This document shows positions 11,040 to 18,099 of a stretch of 25,511 bases of DNA, in pieces. The stretch spans positions 1 through 25,511 of the forward strand of contig DASWRT010000260.1 of NCBI GenBank assembly GCA_036403035.1, in the 5' to 3' direction. The notes under the pieces are model-generated. The model searched no databases. It saw nothing but the letters and a program-made list of their open reading frames with translations, and had not been told where the DNA came from. How positions within the stretch are numbered: the first letter of the stretch is position 1; the number at the start of each line of letters is the position of its first letter. Both the position numbers and the translations under genes were made by a program. Origin of the DNA: DASWRT01 sp036403035. GTDB lineage: Bacteria; Pseudomonadota; Alphaproteobacteria; ATCC43930; CGMCC-115725.

Positions 11040-11071
11040 CGCGGGAACGGCGGGCTTCCGCCGTTCCCGCG
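11040..11071 (+). terminator. Perfect 14-bp hairpin after the DUF6494 gene, no U-tract
   Basis: CGCGGGAACGGCGG (11040–11053) pairs perfectly with 11058–11071 across the loop GCTT. The sequence after it on the plus strand is CCGCTCCGACC, with no T-run. It lies between the DUF6494 stop and the LysR leader, so it likely insulates the regulator gene from upstream transcription. Confidence 0.55.
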
Positions 11072-11109
11072 CCGCTCCGACCCGGCCGGCGAGCCGACCC
11101 GTCACGCGC

Positions 11110-11129
11110 CCTGTGAAGCACTTCACAGG
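11110..11129. promoter_or_regulatory. Perfect 20-bp palindrome upstream of the LysR gene
   Basis: CCTGTGAAGCACTTCACAGG has 9-bp arms that match perfectly around a CA centre. It lies 77 bases before the LysR-family start and 38 bases after the DUF6494 3' hairpin. Its size, symmetry and place fit an operator for the regulator itself or for another dimeric repressor. The even spacing does not give the exact T-N11-A core usual for LysR boxes, so the binding protein remains open. Confidence 0.55.
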
Positions 11130-11205
11130 CGGTCGCGACCGTGCCGGCATAAACTGCTGCGCGCCCGGGACTGGCGGAATCAATACTAAAGGGAGAGCGT
11201 TCGTA

Positions 11206-12195
11206 ATGACAGCCTTGCGCCTCGACGACTCCCACACCATGGAGGAGCCGTCGCGCAGCCGTCAGGACGGCGAGCCCCCAGCGGCGCCCCGCTCCTTGCC
11301 GCCGCTCGATGCGCTCCGCTTCTTCGAAGCGGCGGCACGGCATCTCAGCTTCAGCAAGGCGGGCGACGAACTGCACGTCGCGGAAGGCGCGGTCAACCAT
11401 CGCATCCTCGCGCTGGAGGAGGCGCTCGGGATCCCGCTCTTCCGCCGGCTGCCGCGGCACCTGGAGCTGACGGCGAACGGCGAGCGGCTGGCGCGTGGCA
11501 TCCGCGACGGGTTCGACCATATCGCCCGTGCGGTCGGCGGGCTCGAGCGCGAGGTCGTCGCCGGCCCGTTGGCCGTCGGGATGCCGTCATCCCTAGCCGC
11601 ACGTTGGCTGCCGTCGCGCCTCGCCCGCTTCACCGAAGAGAATCCGGGCATCGGGATCCAGATCCTCACCGGCGTCTCGCCGGCAGACCTGCGGAACGGC
11701 GACGTCGAGGTCGCGGTCGTCTTCGACACCGGCAACCATCCGGACCTCGCCGTGACGCCGCTGATGCCGGACCACGTGTTCCCGGTGTGCAGCCCGCGGC
11801 TGCTCGCGCAGCACGGCCCGGTGCTGACGCCGGAAGACCTGCTCCGCCTGCCGCTCCTCATCGATGCGACGGCCGAGCAGGACGGCAGCGGCGCCGACTG
11901 GCGGAGCTGGCTCGCCCGAGTCGGCGCATCGCATCTGCGCATCCCCGGCGGCCAGCGCTTCAGCCAAGCGACGCTTGCCGCCGAGGCGGCGGTCGCGGGA
12001 CTCGGCGTAGCGATGGCCCGCGCCAGTCTCGTCGAGGCCGACCTCGTCGCCGGGTGGCTCGTGCGGCCGTTGCCGCAGTCGGCGCCGACCGCCTTCGCCT
12101 ATCACATCGTCCATCCGTCGGCGGTGCTGCACAACCCGCGGGTTGCACGGTTCTGCGCGTGGCTGATCGACGAAGCGGGGAGCGGTCTCCTTTAA
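11206..12195 (+). CDS. LysR-family transcriptional regulator, GcvA-like
   Basis: A 329-residue regulator. An N-terminal winged helix-turn-helix (about residues 34–92) contains LDALRFFEAAARHLSFSKAGDELHVAEGAVNHRILALEEALGIPLF in separable blocks. The effector domain (about 117–325) begins GPLAVGMPSSLAARWLPSRLARF. The pattern is of the GcvA subgroup. The ATG at 11206 follows GGGAGAG with good spacing; a GTG at 11113 lies within the palindrome and would add 31 unrelated residues. The first 30 residues are polar and may be disordered. No likely target operon lies next to it: the upstream DUF6494 gene runs the same way and the downstream gene converges 11 bases away. So it is an orphan regulator in this window, and the palindrome upstream suggests autoregulation. 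Confidence 0.9.
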   Translation: MTALRLDDSHTMEEPSRSRQDGEPPAAPRSLPPLDALRFFEAAARHLSFSKAGDELHVAEGAVNHRILALEEALGIPLFRRLPRHLELTANGERLARGIRDGFDHIARAVGGLEREVVAGPLAVGMPSSLAARWLPSRLARFTEENPGIGIQILTGVSPADLRNGDVEVAVVFDTGNHPDLAVTPLMPDHVFPVCSPRLLAQHGPVLTPEDLLRLPLLIDATAEQDGSGADWRSWLARVGASHLRIPGGQRFSQATLAAEAAVAGLGVAMARASLVEADLVAGWLVRPLPQSAPTAFAYHIVHPSAVLHNPRVARFCAWLIDEAGSGLL

Positions 12196-12206
12196 TATCC
12201 CGGGAA

Positions 12207-12416
12207 CTACCCCTGCCGGCGCTCCCGGACGGCGACGACGTCCTTGATCTTCTGCAGATCGGCGGCGAGGCTCGGGTGCTCGGCGGTACCGATGATGACG
12301 CCGAGCGACGGTACGGTCGACTGTACCGTCAGCCCGACCGCCGCCAGTTCGCGGGCGAGCGTATCGATGCGCGCGAGCGGCGCATCCTTGCGGATGAACA
12401 CAAGCAATTCGACCAT
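12207..12416 (-). CDS. Small protein resembling the I9 propeptide/inhibitor fold
   Basis: A 69-residue protein starting MVELLVFIRKDAPLARIDTLARELAAVG. The pattern is strand, helix (LARIDTLARELAAVG), strand (TVQSTVPSLGVIIGTA), helix (SLAADLQKIK), strand (VVAVRER). This recalls the inhibitor I9 or subtilisin-propeptide fold, in which a conserved hydrophobic strand is followed by a residue pair near VxxVE. No protease gene lies nearby, so a stand-alone inhibitor, chaperone-like or ligand-binding role is only inference. The start could also be the GTG at 12422; neither has a clear ribosome-binding site. A GGAGAG site lies further upstream before an out-of-frame ATG at 12448. The gene converges on the LysR gene and follows rsmD after about 150 bases. 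Confidence 0.7.
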   Translation of the reverse strand: MVELLVFIRKDAPLARIDTLARELAAVGLTVQSTVPSLGVIIGTAEHPSLAADLQKIKDVVAVRERRQG

Positions 12417-12570
12417 GGGCACTGGATGTAGTTACGGGTTTCCGCCATCCGCGAACGCTCTCCGGCGCCGGGAGTGCCCGCGGCGGTGCATGATTTCTGG
12501 CGCGGCGGGTTTGCACACCCGTTCGACCGTCGCCGACACCCGCCCGCCGGCCGGCCGTTCGTAGAGCCTG

Positions 12571-13143
12571 TCAGCCGGTGCGGCGGCGCAGGAAAATGAG
12601 CCGGGCGGCGCCGTAGGTCCGGTCGTCGAGCCGGTCGAAGCCGGCGACCGGAGCAAAATCTTCCTTCGCCGCAGCCTCGACGACGCAGAGCGCGTCCGGC
12701 GCGATCCAGCCGGCGGCGGCGAGCGCGGCGAGCGCGTCCGGCGCGAGGCCGCCGCGGTACGGCGGATCGAGGAAAACAAGGCCGCACGGCTTCTGGGCGC
12801 GTGGCGGGTTGGTCGCGTCGGCCGGCACGATCCGCGCCCGCGCCGTCTCGCCGAGCGCCTCGACATTGCGGCGGAGCACGGCGAGCGCGGCGCGGTCGCT
12901 CTCCAGGAAGAACGCCTCGGCCGCGCCGCGCGACAGTGCCTCCAGCCCGAGCGCGCCGGTACCGGCGAAGGCGTCGAGCACCGACGCCCCGGCGTAGGCG
13001 GGACCGTCGCCGCCATTGCCGAACCGGCCGTGCGCCAGGATGTTGAACAGGGCCTCGCGGGCGCGGTCGCTGGTCGGCCGCACTGCATCGCCGGGCGGCG
13101 CCTGCAACGCCCGGCCGCGATGCCTACCGGCGACGATCCGCAT
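12571..13143 (-). CDS. rsmD: 16S rRNA (guanine966-N2)-methyltransferase RsmD
   Basis: A 190-residue SAM-dependent methyltransferase for G966 of 16S rRNA, acting on assembled 30S particles. The N-terminal MRIVAGRHRGRAL is diagnostic, followed by RPTSDRAREALFNIL. The SAM site is LDAFAGTGALGLEAL (about residues 56–70), ESD (81–83) ends the second strand, and FLDPPY (125–129) is the base-methylating N-x-P-x-Y type motif in its RsmD form. The start lies inside the last 20 bases of the upstream pseudouridine synthase gene, so the two are likely coupled in translation. Pairing of rluB-type and rsmD genes is common in alphaproteobacteria and fits a shared ribosome-maturation role. Length is normal. 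Confidence 0.96.
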   Translation of the reverse strand: MRIVAGRHRGRALQAPPGDAVRPTSDRAREALFNILAHGRFGNGGDGPAYAGASVLDAFAGTGALGLEALSRGAAEAFFLESDRAALAVLRRNVEALGETARARIVPADATNPPRAQKPCGLVFLDPPYRGGLAPDALAALAAAGWIAPDALCVVEAAAKEDFAPVAGFDRLDDRTYGAARLIFLRRRTG

Positions 13144-14212
13144 CGCGGCGAGGCGGTCGCGGACCGCGCGGCGACGCTGCCGCCGCCGGTGAACGGGCAG
13201 GCCGCTCGCCCGCGGTCCGGGTGGCGGCAGCGCCGGCCGATGGCGGCCGGGCGGATCGCGAACCGGGCTTGGCGGGAGCGGTCCCGGCGGGACCGGGCTT
13301 CGAGCGGGAGGCCGGACGCGCCGGCCGCGGCGCGTCCGAAGCGGCGGACCGGGCGGACGCAGGAGCCGCCGCTCCGGTACCGGCGCGGGCGGAAGCCTTT
13401 GCGCGGGCCGGCTTCTTCTTCGGCCGCGCCTTGTTGTTCCCGTCGCCGCCGGCGCCGCTCGTCGCGCCGCCGGTGCCGAGCTGGTCGGCGAGCACCTTCT
13501 TCGGCACCTCCTCGACCTCGCCGCGCGGCAGCGCGCCGAGCTGGAACGGGCCGTAGGCGAGCCGGATGAGACGCGTCACCGAATACCCGAGATGCTCCAG
13601 GACGCGCCGGATCTCGCGGTTCTTGCCTTCGCGGAGCGCGACGGTGAGCCAGGCGTTGCTGCCCTGCTGCCGGTCCATCTCGGCGCGGATCGGGCCGTAG
13701 GACACGCCGTCGACGGTGACGCCGCGGGCGAGCGCGGCGAGACGCTCCGGATCGACCTCGCCGTGGACGCGCACCTTGTAGCGCCGCACCCAGCCGGTCG
13801 AGGGCAGTTCGAGCCGGCGCGCCAGCTCGCCGTCGTTGGTGAGGAGCAGCAGCCCTTCCGACGTGAGGTCGAGGCGGCCGATGCTGATGACGCGCGGCAG
13901 ATCGGCCGGCAGGCTTTCGAAGATCGTCGGCCGGCCCTTCTCGTCGCGGTGCGTCGTCACCAGCCCCGCCGGCTTGTGATAGCGCCAGAGACGTGCCCGC
14001 TCCGGCTGCGGGATCGGCTTGCCGTCGACGCGGACGTCGCTCGCTTCGGTGACGGTAACGGCCGGGCTGTCGAGCACCTTGCCGTCGACGCTGACCCGGC
14101 CCTCGGCGATCCAGCGCTCGGCATCGCGCCGCGAGCACAGCCCGGCACGCGCGAGGATCTTGGCGATGCGCTCGCCCTTGGCCTGTGGCAGCTCGGCAGG
14201 CGCGCCCGACAC
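13124..14212 (-). CDS. rluB: RluB/RsuA-family rRNA pseudouridine synthase with long basic tail
   Basis: A 362-residue protein with an S4 RNA-binding domain (about residues 12–58), a linker, and a pseudouridine synthase domain (about 75–240). GRLDLTSEGLLLLTNDGEL places the catalytic Asp at residue 115, and LREGKNREIRR is the second family block. It likely converts a uridine of 23S rRNA near the peptidyl transferase centre (RluB type), although RsuA/RluE specificity cannot be excluded. From about residue 246 to the end runs a low-complexity Ala/Pro/Lys/Arg/Ser tail of about 115 residues. I place the start at the GTG at 14212 (MSGAPAELPQAKGERIAKIL), 11 bases after the stop of the upstream hydrolase gene with GAGG before it. 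The 3' end overlaps rsmD by 20 bases. Confidence 0.9.
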   Translation of the reverse strand: MSGAPAELPQAKGERIAKILARAGLCSRRDAERWIAEGRVSVDGKVLDSPAVTVTEASDVRVDGKPIPQPERARLWRYHKPAGLVTTHRDEKGRPTIFESLPADLPRVISIGRLDLTSEGLLLLTNDGELARRLELPSTGWVRRYKVRVHGEVDPERLAALARGVTVDGVSYGPIRAEMDRQQGSNAWLTVALREGKNREIRRVLEHLGYSVTRLIRLAYGPFQLGALPRGEVEEVPKKVLADQLGTGGATSGAGGDGNNKARPKKKPARAKASARAGTGAAAPASARSAASDAPRPARPASRSKPGPAGTAPAKPGSRSARPPSAGAAATRTAGERPARSPAAAASPRGPRPPRRDADRRR

Positions 14213-14223
14213 CGCGACCGGCC

Positions 14224-15000
14224 TCAGGCGTTCGCAGCGGCGGCGCGCAGCGGCCGGACGAAGCCGGGCGCGACCGAAGAAGCGGCGACGGCCGCCGCCT
14301 CGACGAACGCGGCGAAGATCCGCACATCGCCCTCGCTGATCGCGAACTCCGGGTGCCACTGCACGCCGAGGCAGAAGCGCCGGCTGGGATCCTCGATCCC
14401 CTCGATCACGCCGTCCGGCGCGACCGCGTCGACCACCACGCCGGACGCGACGTCGCGCACCGCCTGATGATGCGCGCTGTTGACAGGCAGCTCTTCCATG
14501 CCGGTGATGCGGCGGAGCATCGTGCCGGACGCGACCGCGACGGTATGGCCCGGCTCGGTGCGCGGGTTCGGCTGCTCGTGCGCCAGCGCGTTCGCGACCT
14601 CGTCGGGGATGTGCTGGACCAGCGTCCCGCCGAGCACGACGTTGAGGAGCTGCTGGCCGCCGCAGATGCCGAGCACGGCCTTGTCCGCCGCGAGCGCGCC
14701 GCGGGTGATCGCCAGCTCGAAGGCGGTGCGGCGGTCCTTGGTGGTGACGGTGGCGTGACGCACCGAGGCGCCGAACAGCGCCGGGTCGACGTCGAAGGCG
14801 CCGCCGGTGACGAGCAGCCCGTCGATCATCCGCAGATAGGCGTCGGCCTGCTCCGGCTCGTGCGGCAGCAGGATCGGGATGCCGCCGGCCCGGACGACCG
14901 CCGAGGCGTAGTTCTCCCGCAGCGCGTACCAATGATGGGTCTTCGAGTAGCCGCCGGGCGGCTCGGAGTCCAGGGTGATGCCGATGACCGGTTGTGCCAT
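14224..15000 (-). CDS. Peptidase C26 / gamma-glutamyl-gamma-aminobutyrate hydrolase-like protein
   Basis: A 258-residue class-I glutamine amidotransferase-like hydrolase. It starts PVIGITLDSEPPGGYSKTHHWYALRENYASAVVRAGGIP, in the style of PuuD and other C26 enzymes. LGICGGQQLLN holds nucleophile Cys113, and QWHPE holds His216 and Glu218 of the triad. PuuD cleaves gamma-glutamyl-GABA in putrescine breakdown, but no puu-like gene is near, so the substrate is uncertain. The ATG at 15000 gives the family N-terminus; longer readings to 15264 run into tadA DNA and are not supported. The ribosome-binding site is weak. It is divergent from tadA across an 88-base spacer and lies 11 bases before rluB, probably in one transcript with rluB–rsmD. 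Confidence 0.88.
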   Translation of the reverse strand: MAQPVIGITLDSEPPGGYSKTHHWYALRENYASAVVRAGGIPILLPHEPEQADAYLRMIDGLLVTGGAFDVDPALFGASVRHATVTTKDRRTAFELAITRGALAADKAVLGICGGQQLLNVVLGGTLVQHIPDEVANALAHEQPNPRTEPGHTVAVASGTMLRRITGMEELPVNSAHHQAVRDVASGVVVDAVAPDGVIEGIEDPSRRFCLGVQWHPEFAISEGDVRIFAAFVEAAAVAASSVAPGFVRPLRAAAANA

Positions 15001-15088
15001 GCTGTGAAAAGCCTGTGCTTGCGTAACGTCCGTACTGCGCGTGCATCCCGTCGGATCGCGCCGCGATGATAGGGGAACGGTAGTTAAG

Positions 15089-15592
15089 ATGCCATCACGA
15101 CCCGTGCCGGCGACGGGCTCAGTGCCGGCTGTCGCCGCCGTCGCCGCCGAATCCTCCTTCATGGCGCTGGCGCTCGCCGAGGCCGTGGCGGCGGCGACGC
15201 GGGGCGAGGTGCCGGTCGGCGCGGTCGCGGTCGCGGAGGGACGCGTCGTCGCGCGCGCCGGCAACCGGGTGGAGGAGACCGGCGATCCGACGGCGCACGC
15301 CGAGATGCTCGCGCTGCGCGCGGCCGGCGCCGCGCTGGGCTCGCCGCGGCTTGCCGAATGCGATCTCTACGTGACGCTGGAGCCGTGCCCGATGTGCGCC
15401 GGCGGGATCGCGCTCGGCCGCATCCGCCGCCTCTATTTCGCGGCCTACGATCCGAAGGGCGGCGGGGTCGAGCACGGCCCGCGCCTCTTCGAGCAGCCGA
15501 CCTGCCATCACCGGCCGGAGGTCTACGGCGGCATCGGCGAGGTCAGGGCGGCGGCGCTGCTACGCGACTTCTTCACGCAACGCCGGCGGTAG
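15089..15592 (+). CDS. tadA: tRNA-specific adenosine deaminase TadA
   Basis: This zinc enzyme converts A34 to inosine in the anticodon of tRNA-Arg(ACG), so one tRNA can read three CGN codons. The HAE motif gives zinc ligand His70 and proton shuttle Glu72, and PCPMC gives zinc ligands Cys100 and Cys103. GEVPVGAV and the C-terminal DPKGGGVEHGP also match TadA. With the ATG at 15089 the protein has 167 residues, with a GGGGAACGG site upstream. An in-frame ATG at 15161 (MALALAEAVAAATRGEVPVG) would give a 143-residue form closer to the family core; the first 24 residues are Ala/Val-rich and may be dispensable. tadA converges on the class-II amidotransferase gene, with 26 bases between stops. Confidence 0.95.
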   Translation: MPSRPVPATGSVPAVAAVAAESSFMALALAEAVAAATRGEVPVGAVAVAEGRVVARAGNRVEETGDPTAHAEMLALRAAGAALGSPRLAECDLYVTLEPCPMCAGGIALGRIRRLYFAAYDPKGGGVEHGPRLFEQPTCHHRPEVYGGIGEVRAAALLRDFFTQRRR

Positions 15593-15618
15593 CGGCGGCG
15601 TTGCCGAACCGCCGTCCG

Positions 15619-16425
15619 TCAGGCCGCCCGCAGATCGCCTTCCGGAGAGAACGGCAGCACCTGCACCCGGCTGTCGGTTTCCGCAACGAGGAGATGTTCC
15701 GGCGGAACGATGTTCCACCGTCCCGGATCGCGGTCGAGCGGCTCGGAGACGACGATGAGCTGCCGCTCCCGCCGCTCGTCATGGCCGTCGCACCAGTACA
15801 GGGTCGGCGGCTTGTCGTCCGACGCATGCCGCACCGCGAAGACCCGCGATCCGTCGGTGAGGACGGCGGTAAGGCGGAGCGGTTCGGCGATGCCGGCCTC
15901 CCGCATGATCGAACCGACGGTCGCCGCGGCGCGGCGGATCGCGCCGGCCGGATCCTGCTCCAGCCCGAAGTGGAACAGCAGGTAGAAGAACAGCTCGCTG
16001 TCCGTCGTCCCCTGCCGGTGCGGATAGAGATGGTCGGGGATCATCTGGTCGAGGCGCCGCCGCACGCGGTCGTAGCCGCCGATCTGGCCGTTATGCATGA
16101 ACAGCCAGCGCCCGTACGCGAAGGGGTGGCAGTTGGCGCGCGAGGTCGCGGTTCCGGTCGAGGCGCGGACATGGCCGAAGAACAGGCCCGAACGGAGCTG
16201 GTGCGCGAGGCTCTTGAGGTTCCGGTCGTTCCAGGCCGGCAGGATCTCGTGATAGGTGCCGGGCTCCGGCCGGTCGCCGTACCAGCCGACGCCGAACCCG
16301 TCGCCGTTCGTCGACGCCACTGCCTTGCGTGCGTGCAGGCTCTGCTCGATCAGCGAGTTTTCCGGCTCGAACAGAAGGGTTTCGAGGAAGACCGGCCGTC
16401 CGCGATACGCGATCCATCGGCACAT
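15619..16425 (-). CDS. Class II glutamine amidotransferase (YafJ-type)
   Basis: A 268-residue stand-alone N-terminal-nucleophile amidotransferase. The start ATG at 16425 gives MCRWIAYRG, so removal of Met would expose the catalytic Cys2; this decides the start against a longer reading to 16578. NGDGFGVGWYG (residues 40–50), RASTGTATSRANCHPF, MHNGQI (Asn112 and Gly113 of the oxyanion hole) and TTDSELFFYLLF are family blocks. The enzyme releases ammonia from a glutamine-like amide, possibly a gamma-glutamyl compound. EgtC of ergothioneine synthesis is a relative, but egtB and egtD are not here. A strong terminator upstream separates it from the LivK-type gene, so it must have its own promoter between 16426 and about 16535. 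Confidence 0.9.
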   Translation of the reverse strand: MCRWIAYRGRPVFLETLLFEPENSLIEQSLHARKAVASTNGDGFGVGWYGDRPEPGTYHEILPAWNDRNLKSLAHQLRSGLFFGHVRASTGTATSRANCHPFAYGRWLFMHNGQIGGYDRVRRRLDQMIPDHLYPHRQGTTDSELFFYLLFHFGLEQDPAGAIRRAAATVGSIMREAGIAEPLRLTAVLTDGSRVFAVRHASDDKPPTLYWCDGHDERRERQLIVVSEPLDRDPGRWNIVPPEHLLVAETDSRVQVLPFSPEGDLRAA

Positions 16426-16526
16426 CGTCACCACCTGCGCCGCTGTGCGGCGCCAGCGAGAAAGTACATCCCGCGCCGGTTGTCGACGGCGCCGGCTATC
16501 TGTCTTTATCCGCTCGGCCGTGCCGG

Positions 16527-16568
16527 AAGTAAATAGGGGACCGGAACGTCCGCGACGCCCCGGTCCCC
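16527..16568 (-). terminator. Strong intrinsic terminator of the LivK-type gene
   Basis: A 15-bp stem (16536–16550 with 16554–16568, including two G-U pairs in the RNA) closes on a 3-base loop. On the minus strand it is followed by TATTTACTT (16535–16527). It lies about 37 bases after the stop of the substrate-binding protein gene. This is the clearest Rho-independent terminator in the window and would stop transcription before the amidotransferase gene. Confidence 0.8.
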
Positions 16569-16604
16569 CGATATGCACTGGCCTTGCGGCCCGGCCCTAC
16601 GCGC

Positions 16605-17723
16605 TTAGTTGGTCACGTAGTCGTAATTGCCGGCGTGCCACCTGTAGACGACATAGCCCGGAGCGGTGACGTCGCCCTTCTTGTCGAAGCCGATGGTGCC
16701 GAGCACCGTGTCGAACTGGTTCGACTTCAGCGCGGCGGCGACCTGCTCGGTGTTCGTCGAGCCGACCTTCGTGACCGCCTGCGCCCACGCCTGCATCGCG
16801 CCGTAGGCGTAGAGGACATAGCCTTCCGGCTCGACGTTGTCCTTCTTGAACTCCGCGACGATCGGCGCCGCCTTCGGGTTCTTCCGCGGGTCCGGGCTGA
16901 AGGTCATCAGCGTGCCTTCGCCGGCGTCGCCGGTGATGCTCCAGAACTCCGTGGTGACGGTCGCGTCGCCGGACATCAGCGTCGCGTTCAGGCCCTGCTG
17001 CTTCGCCTGACGGATGATCAGCCCCGACTCGGTGTGGTAGCCGCCGACATAGATGAGGCCGACGTTCGCGGCCTTCATCTTGCTGACGAGCGCCGAGTAG
17101 TCCTTCTCACCCGCAGTGTAGGACTCGTTTACCGCTTCCTGTATGCCGCGCTTGTTCAGTTCTTTCTTGGTCTCGTCGGCGAGGCCCTTGCCATAGGCGC
17201 TCTTGTCGTTGAGGATCGCGATCTTCTTGTCCTTGTAGTGATCGGCGAGGTAGTCGCCGGCCACGATGCCCTGCTGATCGTCGCGGCCGCAGGTCCGGAA
17301 CACGTTCGGACGGTTGTCCTCGGTGAACTTCGGATTGGTCGAGGCCGGCGAGATCTCGATGATGCCCGCCTCGTCGTACACGGCCGAGGCCGGGATGGAC
17401 GAACCCGAGCAGTAATGGCCGATCACGACCGCGACCTTCTTTCCGGCGAGCTGGTTGGCGACAGCGACTGCCTGACGCGGATCGCACGCGTCGTCGCCGG
17501 TCTCCATCACGAGCTTCTGCCCGAGCACGCCGCCCTTGGCGTTGAGATCGGCGACCGCCTTCTCGACGCCGGTCTTCATCTGTATTCCGAAGACGGCATA
17601 CTGGCCGGTCAACGGCCCGGCGGAGCCGATCAATATATCCGCCCGCGCATCAACCGATGCGAGTGCTAGAACTGCGGCTGAACCCATCAGCGCGACAGTC
17701 AACGATTTCCACCCCCGCTTCAT
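16605..17723 (-). CDS. Branched-chain amino-acid-type ABC transporter substrate-binding protein
   Basis: A 372-residue periplasmic protein of the LivK/LivJ type. The signal peptide MKRGWKSLTVALMGSAAVLA ends with likely cleavage at ARA-D (after residue 28). The mature start ADILIGSAGPLTGQYAVFGIQMKTGVE and the pair CDPRQAVAVANQL with GHYCSGSS (the conserved disulfide of LivJ/K) are typical, followed by SPASTNPKFTE and NDKSAYGKGLADETK. It should bind a branched-chain or related amino acid and deliver it to a LivHMGF permease. No permease or ATPase gene is in the window, so it is an orphan binding protein here. It has a GGAGG ribosome-binding site, a plausible promoter just upstream and a strong terminator, so it is a single-gene unit. 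Confidence 0.93.
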   Translation of the reverse strand: MKRGWKSLTVALMGSAAVLALASVDARADILIGSAGPLTGQYAVFGIQMKTGVEKAVADLNAKGGVLGQKLVMETGDDACDPRQAVAVANQLAGKKVAVVIGHYCSGSSIPASAVYDEAGIIEISPASTNPKFTEDNRPNVFRTCGRDDQQGIVAGDYLADHYKDKKIAILNDKSAYGKGLADETKKELNKRGIQEAVNESYTAGEKDYSALVSKMKAANVGLIYVGGYHTESGLIIRQAKQQGLNATLMSGDATVTTEFWSITGDAGEGTLMTFSPDPRKNPKAAPIVAEFKKDNVEPEGYVLYAYGAMQAWAQAVTKVGSTNTEQVAAALKSNQFDTVLGTIGFDKKGDVTAPGYVVYRWHAGNYDYVTN

Positions 17724-18099
17724 TCATAGCCTCCGTGTTCCACAAGCAATGGTGGGGCTCATGGTTGCGCAAGCATTTTACACTGTCAAACGATGTTTAT
17801 CGGTCAGATATGCAAAATTGTGATAGCCTGATTATTTGGAACTGCTAATCAGTCCAAAGAGATAGGGGCAGCCCGCAAGTAAGGCATCCTGCCGTTTCCG
17901 CGCGCACCGGCTGCGCATTTCCATGGCAGCCGCCGCGGCGCGAAACGCCGGTATTGGCGATTCGCCATCCGCTGCACGATTACCGCAATAGATCCCCCTG
18001 CCTGGGTCAGCGTCGATGCGCCGACCGCCTGTGAGTCGCCGTGCTCCGAACTGGTGCATACCACGCAAGCCGGCCTTCCATCGGCCCGACCTCGGCCCG
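17724..18099. other. 376-base gene-free spacer between purD and the LivK-type gene
   Basis: No credible gene on either strand; the open frames here are extensions of purD shadow frames. The left third (17724–17860) is AT-rich and holds the candidate promoter. It also holds a bulged inverted repeat: TTTGGAACTG at 17835–17844 and CAGTCCAAA at 17850–17858. A 13-base palindrome TGGCGATTCGCCA lies at 17955–17967. The rest is GC-rich with no T-run terminator for purD that I can see. The inverted repeats could be operators of the binding-protein gene. Confidence 0.5.
17761..17789 (-). promoter_or_regulatory. Candidate sigma-70 promoter of the LivK-type gene
   Basis: On the minus strand a perfect TTGACA (17789–17784) is followed after 17 bases by AACCAT (17766–17761), a poor -10 match. 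Transcription would begin near 17753 and give a roughly 30-base leader that contains GGAGG. The region 17750–17860 is markedly AT-richer than the surrounding genes, as expected for a promoter. Confidence 0.5.

Noticed and set aside
14224..15264. Longer amidotransferase reading to 15264
   Set aside because: The extension overlaps the tadA coding region antisense and lacks family similarity; the ATG at 15000 gives the conserved N-terminus.
15619..16425. EgtC of ergothioneine synthesis
   Set aside because: Same class-II amidotransferase fold, but neither egtB nor egtD is near; a YafJ-type call is safer.
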